From positions 1-64,000 of the forward strand of contig NZ_JALMUV010000029.1 of the NCBI RefSeq assembly GCF_023155275.1: a stretch of 64,000 nt of DNA, given 5' to 3'. Position numbers and translations under genes: made by a program. The stretch is from Streptomyces rhizoryzae. GTDB lineage: Bacteria; Actinomycetota; Actinomycetes; Streptomycetales; Streptomycetaceae. Below the pieces are notes generated by a model. It made no database searches, was not told the origin of the DNA, and saw only the letters and a list, made by a program, of their open reading frames with translations. Positions 25,695 through 35,435 of this stretch are shown piece after piece (the stretch's first letter is position 1; each line of letters starts with the position of its first letter).

Positions 25695-26380
25695 CAGGTG
25701 CCGCCGCGCAGCCGATCCGGGTCCTCGTCGCCGAGGACCAGTCCGCCGTACGGGCCGGGCTGGTCCTCATCCTGCGCTCGGCGCCCGACATCGAGGTGGT
25801 GGGGGAGGCGGTGGACGGCGAGGAGGCCGTCCGCCTGGCCGGCGCATTGCGCCCGGACCTGGTCCTGATGGACATCCAGATGCCGCGCCTGGACGGAGTC
25901 TCGGCGACCCGCCGGATCACCGAGGGGGAGCTGGCCGACGTCCTGGTGCTGACCACTTTCGACCTGGACGAGTACGTCTTCGGCGCGCTGCGCGCGGGCG
26001 CCGCCGGCTTCCTGCTCAAGGACAGCGACGCGGCCTCGCTGCTGACCGCGGTGCGGACGGTGGCGGCCGGCGAGGGGCTGATCGCGCCGGCGGTGACCCG
26101 GCGGCTGATCGCCGAGTTCGCCCGGCCCCGCCCGGCGGCCCGGCCGCCCCGCGACCGCACCGCCCCCGACCCGTCGGTCCTGGACGCCCTGACCCCCCGG
26201 GAACGGGAGGTGCTCGGCTGCCTGGGCCAGGGTCTGTCGAACGCCGATATCGCCCTGCGCCTGGCGATGGCGGAGGCCACCGTGAAGACCCACGTCAGCC
26301 GGCTGCTGGCCAAGCTGGAACTGCGCAGCCGCGTACAGGCGGCCGTCCTGGCACAGGAGTTGGGGGTCGACGGCCCGTAA
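25691..26380 (+). CDS. NarL/FixJ-type response regulator
   Basis: This 229-residue protein has a receiver domain (about 8-125, phospho-acceptor Asp61 in LMDIQMP) and a C-terminal LuxR-type helix-turn-helix (about 163-222, LTPREREVLGCLGQGLSN... VKTHVSRLL). An Arg/Pro/Ala-rich linker separates them. It overlaps the kinase gene by 4 nt and is certainly its cognate partner. The target operon is unknown. The membrane-protein gene divergent from the kinase is the nearest candidate. Confidence 0.92.
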   Translation: MTGAAAQPIRVLVAEDQSAVRAGLVLILRSAPDIEVVGEAVDGEEAVRLAGALRPDLVLMDIQMPRLDGVSATRRITEGELADVLVLTTFDLDEYVFGALRAGAAGFLLKDSDAASLLTAVRTVAAGEGLIAPAVTRRLIAEFARPRPAARPPRDRTAPDPSVLDALTPREREVLGCLGQGLSNADIALRLAMAEATVKTHVSRLLAKLELRSRVQAAVLAQELGVDGP

Positions 26381-26589
26381 GGGGGGGTCGAACGGATGCC
26401 GTAGGGGTCCAAAGCGCCCCCTTCGGGGCCTCAACGAGCGGCGGGCGGCCGCTGTTCCCGGAACCGCCCGCCACCGGCCCGCCCCGCGCCGGCCACCACC
26501 GACCGACTCCGGCGAGCCGGGGACGTTTCCGGCCACCGCCCGACCGGCTCCGGCACACTCCGACCGCCGGTGTCCGCGCCCCGACGAGG

Positions 26590-27033
26590 TCAGGCCACGT
26601 TGACGCGCTGCCCCGGAGGGGCCGCCTCCAGCCAAGCCAGGAAGCCGGTGAGGGCGTCCTCGCTCATCGCCAGTTCGACGCGGATGCCGTCGTGGCCGCA
26701 GGCCAGCACGATGGAGTCGGAGAGCAGGGCGAGTTCCTCCTCGCCCTGGGGGGTGCGGCGCTCCAGCACTTCGATGGCGGAGCGCTCCAGCAGGCGGCGG
26801 GGCCGGGGCGCGTACGAGAACACCCGGAACCACTCGATCCGGTCGCCGTTGTACCGCGCCACGCCGTAGATCCAGCCCTTGCCGCTGGGCTCGTCCTCCG
26901 GCACGTTCCAGCGCAGGCTGCAGTCGAAGGTGCCGCCGGACCGCTGGATGAGCCGCCGCCTCAGTCCGAAGACGAACAGCCCCAGCAGCACCAGCAGCAC
27001 GACCGCGCCGCTCACGAGCAGAGCGAGGACCAT
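26590..27033 (-). CDS. DUF2550 family membrane-anchored protein
   Basis: This 147-residue protein starts at an ATG preceded by GAGGAGG. One N-terminal transmembrane helix (about 2-25) is followed by an Arg-rich stop-transfer sequence and a cytoplasmic domain with a WxxGxxRYxGDRIEWFRVFSYAPRP-type core typical of DUF2550. The function is unknown. The family is conserved directly downstream of atpC in actinobacteria, as here (142 nt), which suggests a link to the energised membrane, but a strong hairpin separates it from the atp operon. Confidence 0.88.
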   Translation of the reverse strand: MVLALLVSGAVVLLVLLGLFVFGLRRRLIQRSGGTFDCSLRWNVPEDEPSGKGWIYGVARYNGDRIEWFRVFSYAPRPRRLLERSAIEVLERRTPQGEEELALLSDSIVLACGHDGIRVELAMSEDALTGFLAWLEAAPPGQRVNVA

Positions 27034-27105
27034 CTCGACCGACCTCCTCGCCTCGGTGGGGTACCCCCGGACGCGAGCCCGGGGCGGGGAAACGCACCTG
27101 CATTG

Positions 27106-27152
27106 CCTCAGCCGCGGACCGCTCCGGAAGTCCGGGCGGCCCGCGGCTGAGG
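27106..27152 (-). terminator. Terminator of the atp operon
   Basis: CCTCAGCCGCGG (27106-27117) and CCGCGGCTGAGG (27141-27152) make a perfect 12-pair stem with a smaller stem in the loop, 24 nt after the atpC stop codon. Confidence 0.75.
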
Positions 27153-27175
27153 ATCGATCTCGTCGGTGACGGGGC

Positions 27176-27559
27176 TCAGTGAACGCCCGCCACCGCACGC
27201 AGCCGGACATCGGCGCGGCGCTCGGCGGCCGCGTCGGCCTCCGACTTCGCCCGCTCCAGTGCCCGCTCCGCGCGCTGGACATCGATCTCGTCCGACAGTT
27301 CGGCGATCTCCGCGAGCAGAGACAGCTTGTTGTCGGCGAACGAGATGAAGCCGCCGTGCACCGCGGCGACGACGGTGCCGTCGCCGCTCTCGCCGGTCGT
27401 ACGGATCGTCACCGGGCCCGACTGCAGCACGCCGAGCAGCGGCTGGTGTCCGGGCATGACGCCGATGTCGCCCGACGAGGTGCGCGCGACGACCAGGCTG
27501 GCCTCGCCGGACCAGACCTGCCGGTCCGCGGCGACCAACTCGACGTGCAGCTCAGCCAC
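27176..27559 (-). CDS. atpC: ATP synthase F1 epsilon subunit
   Basis: This 127-residue protein has an N-terminal beta-sandwich (about 1-85, with SGDIGVMPGHQPLLGVL) and a short C-terminal helical hairpin (about 90-120). It is the rotor-stalk subunit linking gamma to the c-ring and inhibits ATP hydrolysis. The start is the GTG at 27559 with GAGGAG upstream; seven in-frame codons further upstream do not fit the family. It is the last gene of the atp operon, 108 nt after atpD. Confidence 0.95.
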   Translation of the reverse strand: MAELHVELVAADRQVWSGEASLVVARTSSGDIGVMPGHQPLLGVLQSGPVTIRTTGESGDGTVVAAVHGGFISFADNKLSLLAEIAELSDEIDVQRAERALERAKSEADAAAERRADVRLRAVAGVH

Positions 27560-27667
27560 GATGGCTCCTCGGGTCTCCACCTGCCGGGTACGGCAGATGC
27601 TGGGTCAAATACTAGTGGTCGTACGGGCCGGGGACGGCCAGGGCCGCCCCCGGTCCGGGAGCACGGG

Positions 27668-29122
<1,455 letters not shown>

Positions 29123-29127
29123 AGTTG

Positions 29128-30051
29128 TCAGTCACTCCCCGCGGTCGCGTCGGCCAGCGCGGCACTGCCACCGACGATCTCGCTGATTTCCTGGGTGATT
29201 TCGGCCTGGCGGGCCGCGTTGGCAAGCCGCGAGAGCGACTTGATGAGCTCTTCCGCGTTGTCGGTCGCCGACTTCATCGCGCGCCGGGTGGCGGCGTGCT
29301 TGGAGGCGGCGGCCTGGAGCAGCGCGTTGTAGATCCGCGACTCCACGTACCGCGGCAGCAGGGCGTCGAGGACGTCCTCCGCCGACGGCTCGAAGTCGAA
29401 GAGCGGGAGGATCTCGCCCGTCGCCTTCCCGCCGGACTCCGCGCCCTCCGCCGTGTCCAGGGACAGCGGCAGCAGGCGGTCGTCCACTGCGGTCTGCGTC
29501 ATCATCGAGATGAACTCGGTGAAGACGATGTGGAGTTCGTCCACGCCGCCGTCGGCGGTGTCCTTCTGGACGGCCTCGATCAGCGGTGCGGCGATCCGCT
29601 TGGCGTCGGCGTAGGTCGGGTTGTCGGTGAAGCCCGTCCACGACTCCACGACCTTGCGCTCGCGGAAGCTGTAGTAGGACACCCCCTTGCGGCCGACGAT
29701 GTAGGCGTCGACCTCCTTGCCCTCGGCCTTGAGCCGCGCGGTGAGCTGGTCCGCGGCCTTGATGACGTTGGAGGAGTAGGCGCCGGCCAGACCGCGGTCG
29801 CTCGTGATGAGCAGCAGCGCGGCGCGGGTCGGCTTCTCCGCCTCGGTCGTCAGCGGGTGCTGGGTGTTCGAACCCGTGGCAACCGCGGTCACCGCGCGGG
29901 TCAGTTCACCGGCGTACGGTGTCGATGCCGCCACCTGGCGCTGCGCCTTGACGACGCGCGAGGCGGCGATCATCTCCATCGCCCTGGTGATCTTCTTGGT
30001 CGCGGAGACGGAGCGGATGCGACGCTTGTAGACCCGGAGCGTGGCTCCCAT
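29128..30051 (-). CDS. atpG: ATP synthase F1 gamma subunit
   Basis: This 307-residue central rotor subunit has N- and C-terminal helices forming the coiled-coil shaft (RIRSVSATKKITRAMEMIAASRVVKAQ at the start, split here only by reading; ARQAEITQEISEIVGG at the end). A middle Rossmann-like domain carries the LLITSDRGLAGAYSSN motif. An insertion around residues 195-225 is typical of actinobacteria. It lies between atpA (20 nt) and atpD (5 nt). Confidence 0.97.
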   Translation of the reverse strand: MGATLRVYKRRIRSVSATKKITRAMEMIAASRVVKAQRQVAASTPYAGELTRAVTAVATGSNTQHPLTTEAEKPTRAALLLITSDRGLAGAYSSNVIKAADQLTARLKAEGKEVDAYIVGRKGVSYYSFRERKVVESWTGFTDNPTYADAKRIAAPLIEAVQKDTADGGVDELHIVFTEFISMMTQTAVDDRLLPLSLDTAEGAESGGKATGEILPLFDFEPSAEDVLDALLPRYVESRIYNALLQAAASKHAATRRAMKSATDNAEELIKSLSRLANAARQAEITQEISEIVGGSAALADATAGSD

Positions 30052-30071
30052 GGATCAGGTCCCTTCCGTCG

Positions 30072-31661
30072 TCACTTGGCGGTGGCCGGGGTGTCCTCGC
30101 CGAGCAGCTTGCCGTCCGAGGTCTCGAACTGCCGCTTGAAGGCGTCGACGGCGTCCGAGATGGCACCGATGGTGTCATCGGACATCTTGGCGCCCTCGCG
30201 GATGCTGGTCAGCAGGTCCTTCTTCTCCCGGTGGAGGTGGTCCAGGAGCTCCCGCTCGAAGCGGCGGATGTCCTGCACCGGCACGTCGTCCATCTTGCCG
30301 TTGGTGCCGGCCCAGATGGAGACGACCTGGTCCTCGGTGGCCATCGGGGCGTACTGCTCCTGCTTGAGCAGCTCGGTCATCCGCTTGCCGCGCTCCAGCT
30401 GCTGCTTGGAGGCCGCGTCCAGGTCGGAACCGAAGGCGGCGAACGCCTCCAGCTCGCGGTACTGGGCGAGGTCGACGCGGAGCCGGCCGGACACCTGGCG
30501 GATGGCCTTGTGCTGGGCCGAGCCACCGACGCGGGAGACCGAGATACCGACGTTCAGCGCCGGACGCTGGTTGGCGTTGAACAGGTCCGACTCCAGGAAG
30601 CACTGGCCGTCGGTGATGGAGATGACGTTGGTCGGGATGAACGCCGAGACGTCGTTGGCCTTGGTCTCGACGATCGGCAGACCCGTCATCGAACCGGCGC
30701 CCATGTCGTCGGAGAGCTTGGCGCAGCGCTCCAGCAGACGCGAGTGCAGGTAGAAGACGTCGCCCGGGTACGCCTCACGGCCCGGCGGGCGGCGCAGCAG
30801 CAGGGACACGGCGCGGTAGGCGTCGGCCTGCTTCGAGAGGTCGTCGAAGACGATCAGGACGTGCTTGCCCTGGTACATCCAGTGCTGGCCGATGGCCGAG
30901 CCGGTGTAGGGCGCGAGGTACTTGAAGCCCGCCGGGTCGGACGCCGGGGCGGCGACGATGGTGGTGTACTCCAGGGCGCCGGCCTCCTCCAGCGCGCCGC
31001 GGACGGACGCGATGGTGGAGCCCTTCTGGCCGATGGCGACGTAGATGCAGCGGACCTGCTTCTTGGGGTCGCCGGAGCGCCAGTTGTCGCGCTGGTTGAT
31101 GATCGTGTCGACGGCCAGCGCGGTCTTGCCGGTCTGGCGGTCGCCGATGATCAGCTGACGCTGGCCGCGGCCGATCGGGACCATGGAGTCGACGGCCTTG
31201 TAGCCGGTCTCCATGGGCTCGTGGACCGACTTGCGGACCATGACGCCGGGAGCCTGAAGCTCCAGGGCGCGGCGGCCCTCGGTCTCGATCTCGCCGAGAC
31301 CGTCGATCGGGTTGCCCAGCGGGTCGACGACGCGGCCGAGGTAGCCCTCGCCCACGGCGACCGAGAGCACCTCACCGGTGCGCTGCACCGGCTGGCCCTG
31401 CTCGATGCCGCTGAACTCACCGAGGATGACCGCACCGATCTCGCGCTCTTCCAGGTTCAGCGCGAGACCGAGCGTGCCGTCCTCGAACTTCAGCAGTTCG
31501 TTCGCCATCGTCGAGGGAAGGCCCTCGACCTTCGCGATGCCGTCGCCGGCCTCGCTGACCGTCCCGACCTCTTCGCGCGAGGCCGCGTCCGGCTTGTACG
31601 CCTGGACGAAGTTCTCCAGTGCGTCCCGGATCTCCTCCGGCCGGATCGTGAGCTCCGCCAT
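30072..31661 (-). CDS. atpA: ATP synthase F1 alpha subunit
   Basis: This 529-residue non-catalytic nucleotide-binding subunit has P-loop GDRQTGKTALA (about 171-181) and the arginine-finger region near residue 370 (GISVSRVGGSAQ). The C-terminal extension past the usual ~505 residues is common in Streptomyces. It forms the alternating hexamer with AtpD. It lies downstream of atpH after a 210-nt gap, the longest inside the F1 part of the operon. Confidence 0.97.
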   Translation of the reverse strand: MAELTIRPEEIRDALENFVQAYKPDAASREEVGTVSEAGDGIAKVEGLPSTMANELLKFEDGTLGLALNLEEREIGAVILGEFSGIEQGQPVQRTGEVLSVAVGEGYLGRVVDPLGNPIDGLGEIETEGRRALELQAPGVMVRKSVHEPMETGYKAVDSMVPIGRGQRQLIIGDRQTGKTALAVDTIINQRDNWRSGDPKKQVRCIYVAIGQKGSTIASVRGALEEAGALEYTTIVAAPASDPAGFKYLAPYTGSAIGQHWMYQGKHVLIVFDDLSKQADAYRAVSLLLRRPPGREAYPGDVFYLHSRLLERCAKLSDDMGAGSMTGLPIVETKANDVSAFIPTNVISITDGQCFLESDLFNANQRPALNVGISVSRVGGSAQHKAIRQVSGRLRVDLAQYRELEAFAAFGSDLDAASKQQLERGKRMTELLKQEQYAPMATEDQVVSIWAGTNGKMDDVPVQDIRRFERELLDHLHREKKDLLTSIREGAKMSDDTIGAISDAVDAFKRQFETSDGKLLGEDTPATAK

Positions 31662-31871
31662 CTGGGTTCCCTGCTCTCCTTGTTGGGCCCGAAGTTACGT
31701 GCGGGCGTTCCGGGGGCGTCTCCCCCGGGGTTTCCGCTTACGGCCCAACTCGGGCCGCCGTCATGCTTGTGCTGTTCTCCGGGGCGTCGTCCGGACCACG
31801 GCCGGACCTTCGAGGTCCGGCGGGTCCGGGTTCCGGCCGCCGGGTGTGCAGCTCTTGAGTTGGTGGCTGGG
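31662..31871 (-). other. Intra-operon spacer between atpH and atpA
   Basis: This non-coding stretch of 210 nt contains a stable hairpin (CCGGACC / GGTCCGG, 31803-31821) and other GC-rich repeats on the pattern GGTCCGG. No gene is supported. It may adjust the alpha/delta subunit ratio by RNA processing or partial termination; that is inference. Confidence 0.45.
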
Positions 31872-32687
31872 TCAGCCGGCCATCCGCCGGCCCGCCTCGT
31901 CGAGGCGCTCGGCGATGGTCCCGTTGATGACCTCGTCGCCGATCCGGACCTGGACGCCGCCGAGGACCGCGGGGTCCACGTCGAGGTTCAGGTGGATCTG
32001 CCGGCCGTACAGCTTGGCCAGTGCGGCGCCGAGGCGCTGCCGCTGTCCGTCGCTGAGCGGTACCGCGGAGGTGACCACCGCGACCATGCGGTCCCGGCGG
32101 GCCGCCGCCAGCTTGGAGAGGGCGTCGAGCCCTGCCTCCAGGCTACGGCCCCGCGGCTGTGCGACAAGGCGGATCACCAGCCGCTCGGTGACCGGGTTGG
32201 CCCGGCCGCCCAGCAGCGTGCGCAGCAGGTCCGTCTTGGCGGACACCGCCGCGTTCCGGTCCGTCAGCGCCCGGCGGAGCTCGCCGCTGCCCGCGATGAT
32301 CCGGCCGAACCGGAACAGCTCGTCCTCGACGTCGTCCAGGCGGCCGTCCCGCTGCGCCGCCACGAGGTCGGCGCTGTAGGCCAGCTCCTCCAGCGCGTCC
32401 GGCAGGTCGCGGGAGCGCGACCAGCGGGCCCGGACCATGCCGGTCACCAGGTCGAGGGTGCTCCCGCCGACCTGGCCGCCGAGCAGCCGCCCGGCCAGCT
32501 CGGCCCGCGCCTCGCCGGGCTGCGCCGGGTCGGTGAGGACCCGACGCAACGAGACCTCGCGGTCGAGCAGAGCGGTGACGGCAGCCAGCTCCTCGGCGAG
32601 CGTCGCGGCGTCGACGGAGGTGCTGTCCGTCAGCGCGTTGAACCGCTCGCGTGCGGAGGCGAGTGCCTCGCGGCTCGCTCCATTCAT
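31872..32687 (-). CDS. atpH: ATP synthase F1 delta subunit
   Basis: This 271-residue delta (OSCP-like) subunit, part of the peripheral stalk, is longer than the ~180 residues of most bacteria, as in other actinobacteria, which have an N-terminal extra segment. The C-terminal conserved region GGVQVRIGDEVINGTI is intact. Its start codon overlaps the atpF stop by 4 nt (ATGA), so delta and b are translationally coupled, consistent with their direct contact. Confidence 0.95.
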   Translation of the reverse strand: MNGASREALASARERFNALTDSTSVDAATLAEELAAVTALLDREVSLRRVLTDPAQPGEARAELAGRLLGGQVGGSTLDLVTGMVRARWSRSRDLPDALEELAYSADLVAAQRDGRLDDVEDELFRFGRIIAGSGELRRALTDRNAAVSAKTDLLRTLLGGRANPVTERLVIRLVAQPRGRSLEAGLDALSKLAAARRDRMVAVVTSAVPLSDGQRQRLGAALAKLYGRQIHLNLDVDPAVLGGVQVRIGDEVINGTIAERLDEAGRRMAG

Positions 32688-33247
32688 CGGCCGGCCTCAG
32701 CCTTCGTCGCGTCCGACTCCGCCTTGGCCTCGAGCTCGTCGAGGAAGCGGTCGATGGTCCGGCTCTGCCGCGCGTGGTCCTCCAGGGACTCGCCGACGAG
32801 CTTGCCGGCCAGGTCGGTGGCGAGCTTGCCCACGTCCTGGCGCAGCGACTGGGCGGCCGCCTTGCGGTCCGCCGCGATCTGGGCGTGGCCGGCGGCGATG
32901 ATCTCCTCACGCTGCCGCTGGCCCTCGGCGCGCATCTCGGCGATGAGCGTCGCGCCCTGCTCCTGCGCCTCCTGACGCAGGCGCGCGGCCTCGTGGCGGG
33001 CGTCGGCGAGCTGGGCCCGGTAGTCCGCGAGAACCTGCTGGGCCTCGGCCTGAGTCGCCTCGGCATCCTCGATCCGGCCTTCGATCTGCGCCCGGCGCTC
33101 GTCCAGAACCTTGTTGATGTTCGGGAGGAGCTTCTTGGCGAGGAAGCCGAAGACGATGAAGAAAGCGATCAGGCCGATGACCAGCTCCGGAATCGGCGGG
33201 ATCAGGGGGTTCTCGGGAACCTCCGCCGCCAAGTTCAGGGCGTTCAC
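32684..33247 (-). CDS. atpF: ATP synthase F0 b subunit
   Basis: This 187-residue peripheral stalk subunit has one N-terminal transmembrane helix (about 17-40, IPELVIGLIAFFIVFGFLA) followed by a long charged coiled coil with the usual RRAQIEGRIEDAEATQAEA pattern. It lies 43 nt after atpE and overlaps atpH. Confidence 0.96.
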   Translation of the reverse strand: MNALNLAAEVPENPLIPPIPELVIGLIAFFIVFGFLAKKLLPNINKVLDERRAQIEGRIEDAEATQAEAQQVLADYRAQLADARHEAARLRQEAQEQGATLIAEMRAEGQRQREEIIAAGHAQIAADRKAAAQSLRQDVGKLATDLAGKLVGESLEDHARQSRTIDRFLDELEAKAESDATKAEAGR

Positions 33248-33290
33248 ATCAGTGCCTTCCGTCTGAATGGATAGTCGATGCGGCTTCGGT

Positions 33291-33560
33291 TTACTTGTAG
33301 ACGAAGCCCATGACGATGCCGATCAGGGCGAGCGCCTCACAGAAGGCGAAACCCATCATCTGGTTGGTGCGGATCAGGCCGGCGGCCTCGGGCTGGCGGG
33401 CCAGGGCCTGGGTGCCGTTACCGAAGATGATGCCGACGCCGACGCCGGGGCCGATGGCGGCGAGGCCGTAACCGATCGCGGCGACGTTGCCGACCACCGT
33501 GGTCTTGGCGGAGTCGCCGGCGGCGGCGAGGTGGTTGACCATCTCGAGAGCAGCGGACAT
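33291..33560 (-). CDS. atpE: ATP synthase F0 c subunit
   Basis: This 89-residue two-helix proteolipid forms the ring. The polar loop ARQPE (54-58) and the proton-carrying Glu75 in FCEALAL are present. The start is the ATG at 33560 with AAGGAAG before it; a 15-codon upstream extension is not part of the family. The N-terminal segment before the first helix is somewhat longer than in S. coelicolor. The motif is proton-type, without evident sodium ligands. Confidence 0.96.
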   Translation of the reverse strand: MSAALEMVNHLAAAGDSAKTTVVGNVAAIGYGLAAIGPGVGVGIIFGNGTQALARQPEAAGLIRTNQMMGFAFCEALALIGIVMGFVYK

Positions 33561-33636
33561 GCCGTTACTTCCTTCTCGTTTCACGTACCGGTGGGGGTTG
33601 GCCACCGGACAGCTGTTGGGTGGGAGGCGAGGGTGC

Positions 33637-34446
33637 TCAGTGGTGCTCGGCGAGCGCGCCCTGGACGTAATTGCAGGCCAGGAGGACGAAGATGTACGCC
33701 TGGATGGCCTGGATGAACAGCTCGAAGGCCGTCATCAGGATGGTCATGAGGAACGAGGCGCCGGCGTAGGCGAAGCCGATGCCGTTCAGCAGGTACCAGC
33801 TCGCGACGGTGAACATCACGATCAGCAGGTGGCCCGCGAACATGTTCGCGAAGAGTCGGACCGCGTGGGTGAACGGCCGGATGATCAGGTTCGAGAGGAG
33901 CTCGATGACCATCAGCAGCGGCAGGACCCAGCCGAGCGACTTGTCATAGCCGGTGAAGTTCTTGAAGGCGCCGACGAAGCCGTGCTTCTTGAAGGTGAGG
34001 AAGACCCACAGGATGTAGACGAGCGCGGCGAGGCCGGCCGGGAAGGCGATGATGCCGGTCACCGGGAACTGGGCGACCGGGATGATCGACCAGAGGTTCA
34101 TGATCCACACGAAGAAGAACAGCGAGACCATGAAGGGGACGTACTTGTCGCCCTCCTTCTTCCCCAGCGCGTCGTAGACGAGCCCGCGGCGCACGAAGTC
34201 ATACCCCGCCTCGCCGATCATCTGGAGCTTTCCGGGAACGACCTTGGCCCGGCCGAATGCAGCCCAGAAGAACCACACCACGACGACCGTGCTGAGCAGA
34301 GCCAGCAGCATCGGCTTGTTGAACTCGAAGCCGCCGATGGTGAAGAGCGGCTCGAAGACGAAGTTATGAAGCCCGGGAGCATCAAAGCCGCACCCGGAAA
34401 AGATGTGGCAGTCGGTCTCGAAGGCGAGCATCGTTTCAGCACTCAC
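33637..34446 (-). CDS. atpB: ATP synthase F0 a subunit
   Basis: This 269-residue proton channel subunit has five to six transmembrane helices. The essential arginine sits in HAVRLFANMFAGH (about residue 200), next to which protons pass to and from the c-ring. The start is taken as the GTG at 34446, which has AAGGAG at the right distance; an in-frame ATG five codons later (34431) is the alternative. It is the first structural F0 gene after atpI. Confidence 0.95.
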   Translation of the reverse strand: MSAETMLAFETDCHIFSGCGFDAPGLHNFVFEPLFTIGGFEFNKPMLLALLSTVVVVWFFWAAFGRAKVVPGKLQMIGEAGYDFVRRGLVYDALGKKEGDKYVPFMVSLFFFVWIMNLWSIIPVAQFPVTGIIAFPAGLAALVYILWVFLTFKKHGFVGAFKNFTGYDKSLGWVLPLLMVIELLSNLIIRPFTHAVRLFANMFAGHLLIVMFTVASWYLLNGIGFAYAGASFLMTILMTAFELFIQAIQAYIFVLLACNYVQGALAEHH

Positions 34447-34710
34447 CGCGAGCTCCTTCAGCGTGGCGCATGGGTACGGCAACCTCGTTGTGTCGGCGCG
34501 GCGTTGAACCACGGAGCGGCACTGGACTGGTGTTACGGATTAGGGGGCGGCTGGTCGGCGCGGGGCCGGACCGGATCACAGGCATCGGCCGCGAGAACGT
34601 CCCGTTCCTTCTCGGAGACTTCGGGAGCTCAGCCGCCTGCGCCATCTGCGCCGCAGTTGGCACCGGACGATAGCAGGCCCGCATGAGGCCGTTTATCTCG
34701 GCCCTACGTG

Positions 34711-35148
34711 TCACGTCGGTGACCCCGCCGTCTCCGCCGCCTTGGCCTCCGCGGAGTCGGGATCCACGTACAGGATCTTCGCCTTCATATGGCCGCGCGT
34801 CTGGGCGGCGATCCATACGAGCGTGGTGGCGAGCAGCGTGAACGCAAATGCCTTGGTGTCGAAGAGCGTTGTGTCCTTGAAGGCGATGAGGAACACCAAC
34901 ACGAACAGAATCTGCACGGTGTACAGCAGCAGGCCCATCATCTGGAACAGCTGCGGAAGCTTCTTCGCGGTCTGCTGGAGGACGACGAGTCCGGCCCCCA
35001 TCACCAGCACCACCAGCGCGGTGCCGACGACGGCACCGATCGCCCCCGTCGCGCCCGCGACGACACCGCTCACGGCGACGGCGAGGGCGCCGGCGGCAAG
35101 GGTGGGCACGACGGCGTGGAGGAGTAGTCGGGCGTCATTCGACTGCAT
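34711..35148 (-). CDS. atpI: ATP synthase-associated membrane protein AtpI
   Basis: This 145-residue protein has four hydrophobic helices (about 10-32, 36-57, 68-90, 98-115) and a short charged tail. AtpI proteins assist c-ring assembly or Mg2+ supply but are not part of the enzyme. It is separated from atpB by 264 nt without a clear gene or terminator. Its upstream region carries the Rex-like site, so it is the likely promoter-proximal gene of the operon. Confidence 0.88.
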   Translation of the reverse strand: MQSNDARLLLHAVVPTLAAGALAVAVSGVVAGATGAIGAVVGTALVVLVMGAGLVVLQQTAKKLPQLFQMMGLLLYTVQILFVLVFLIAFKDTTLFDTKAFAFTLLATTLVWIAAQTRGHMKAKILYVDPDSAEAKAAETAGSPT

Positions 35149-35266
35149 GGTGGCGCTCCGGCAATGGGTGGGGGTGTGTCGTCAGGGACGAGCGTAGACC
35201 CGGCCCGAGGATGAACCTGGGGCCAATGGACCGTCGCACTACGGTCCTTCGGCTCTGTCACCGGGT

Positions 35267-35286
35267 TTCGTGAACGGTATCACAAA
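35267..35286. promoter_or_regulatory. Rex-like redox operator upstream of atpI
   Basis: The dyad TTCGTGA-N6-TCACAAA lies about 120 nt before atpI. Streptomyces Rex binds TTGTGAACGCGTTCACAA-like sites when NADH/NAD+ is low, and this sequence keeps both GTGA/TCAC arms with the 6-nt spacer. Rex control of the atp operon would tie ATP synthase expression to respiratory state. The exact promoter could not be fixed; a TACGCT box (35191-35196, minus strand) is one candidate. Confidence 0.68.
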
Positions 35287-35435
35287 CTATTTGATGAGGT
35301 CTTTACCTGGTTCGTGTGGATCCTGTCACACGTGAGAGTGAAGCCGCACATAGGTGCACTGACGGCCTGCGGATTGTCTGGTATGGGGTCAACGATCCCG
35401 ATTCTCGGCACCCTTGCGGGCGACCGCGGGACGCC

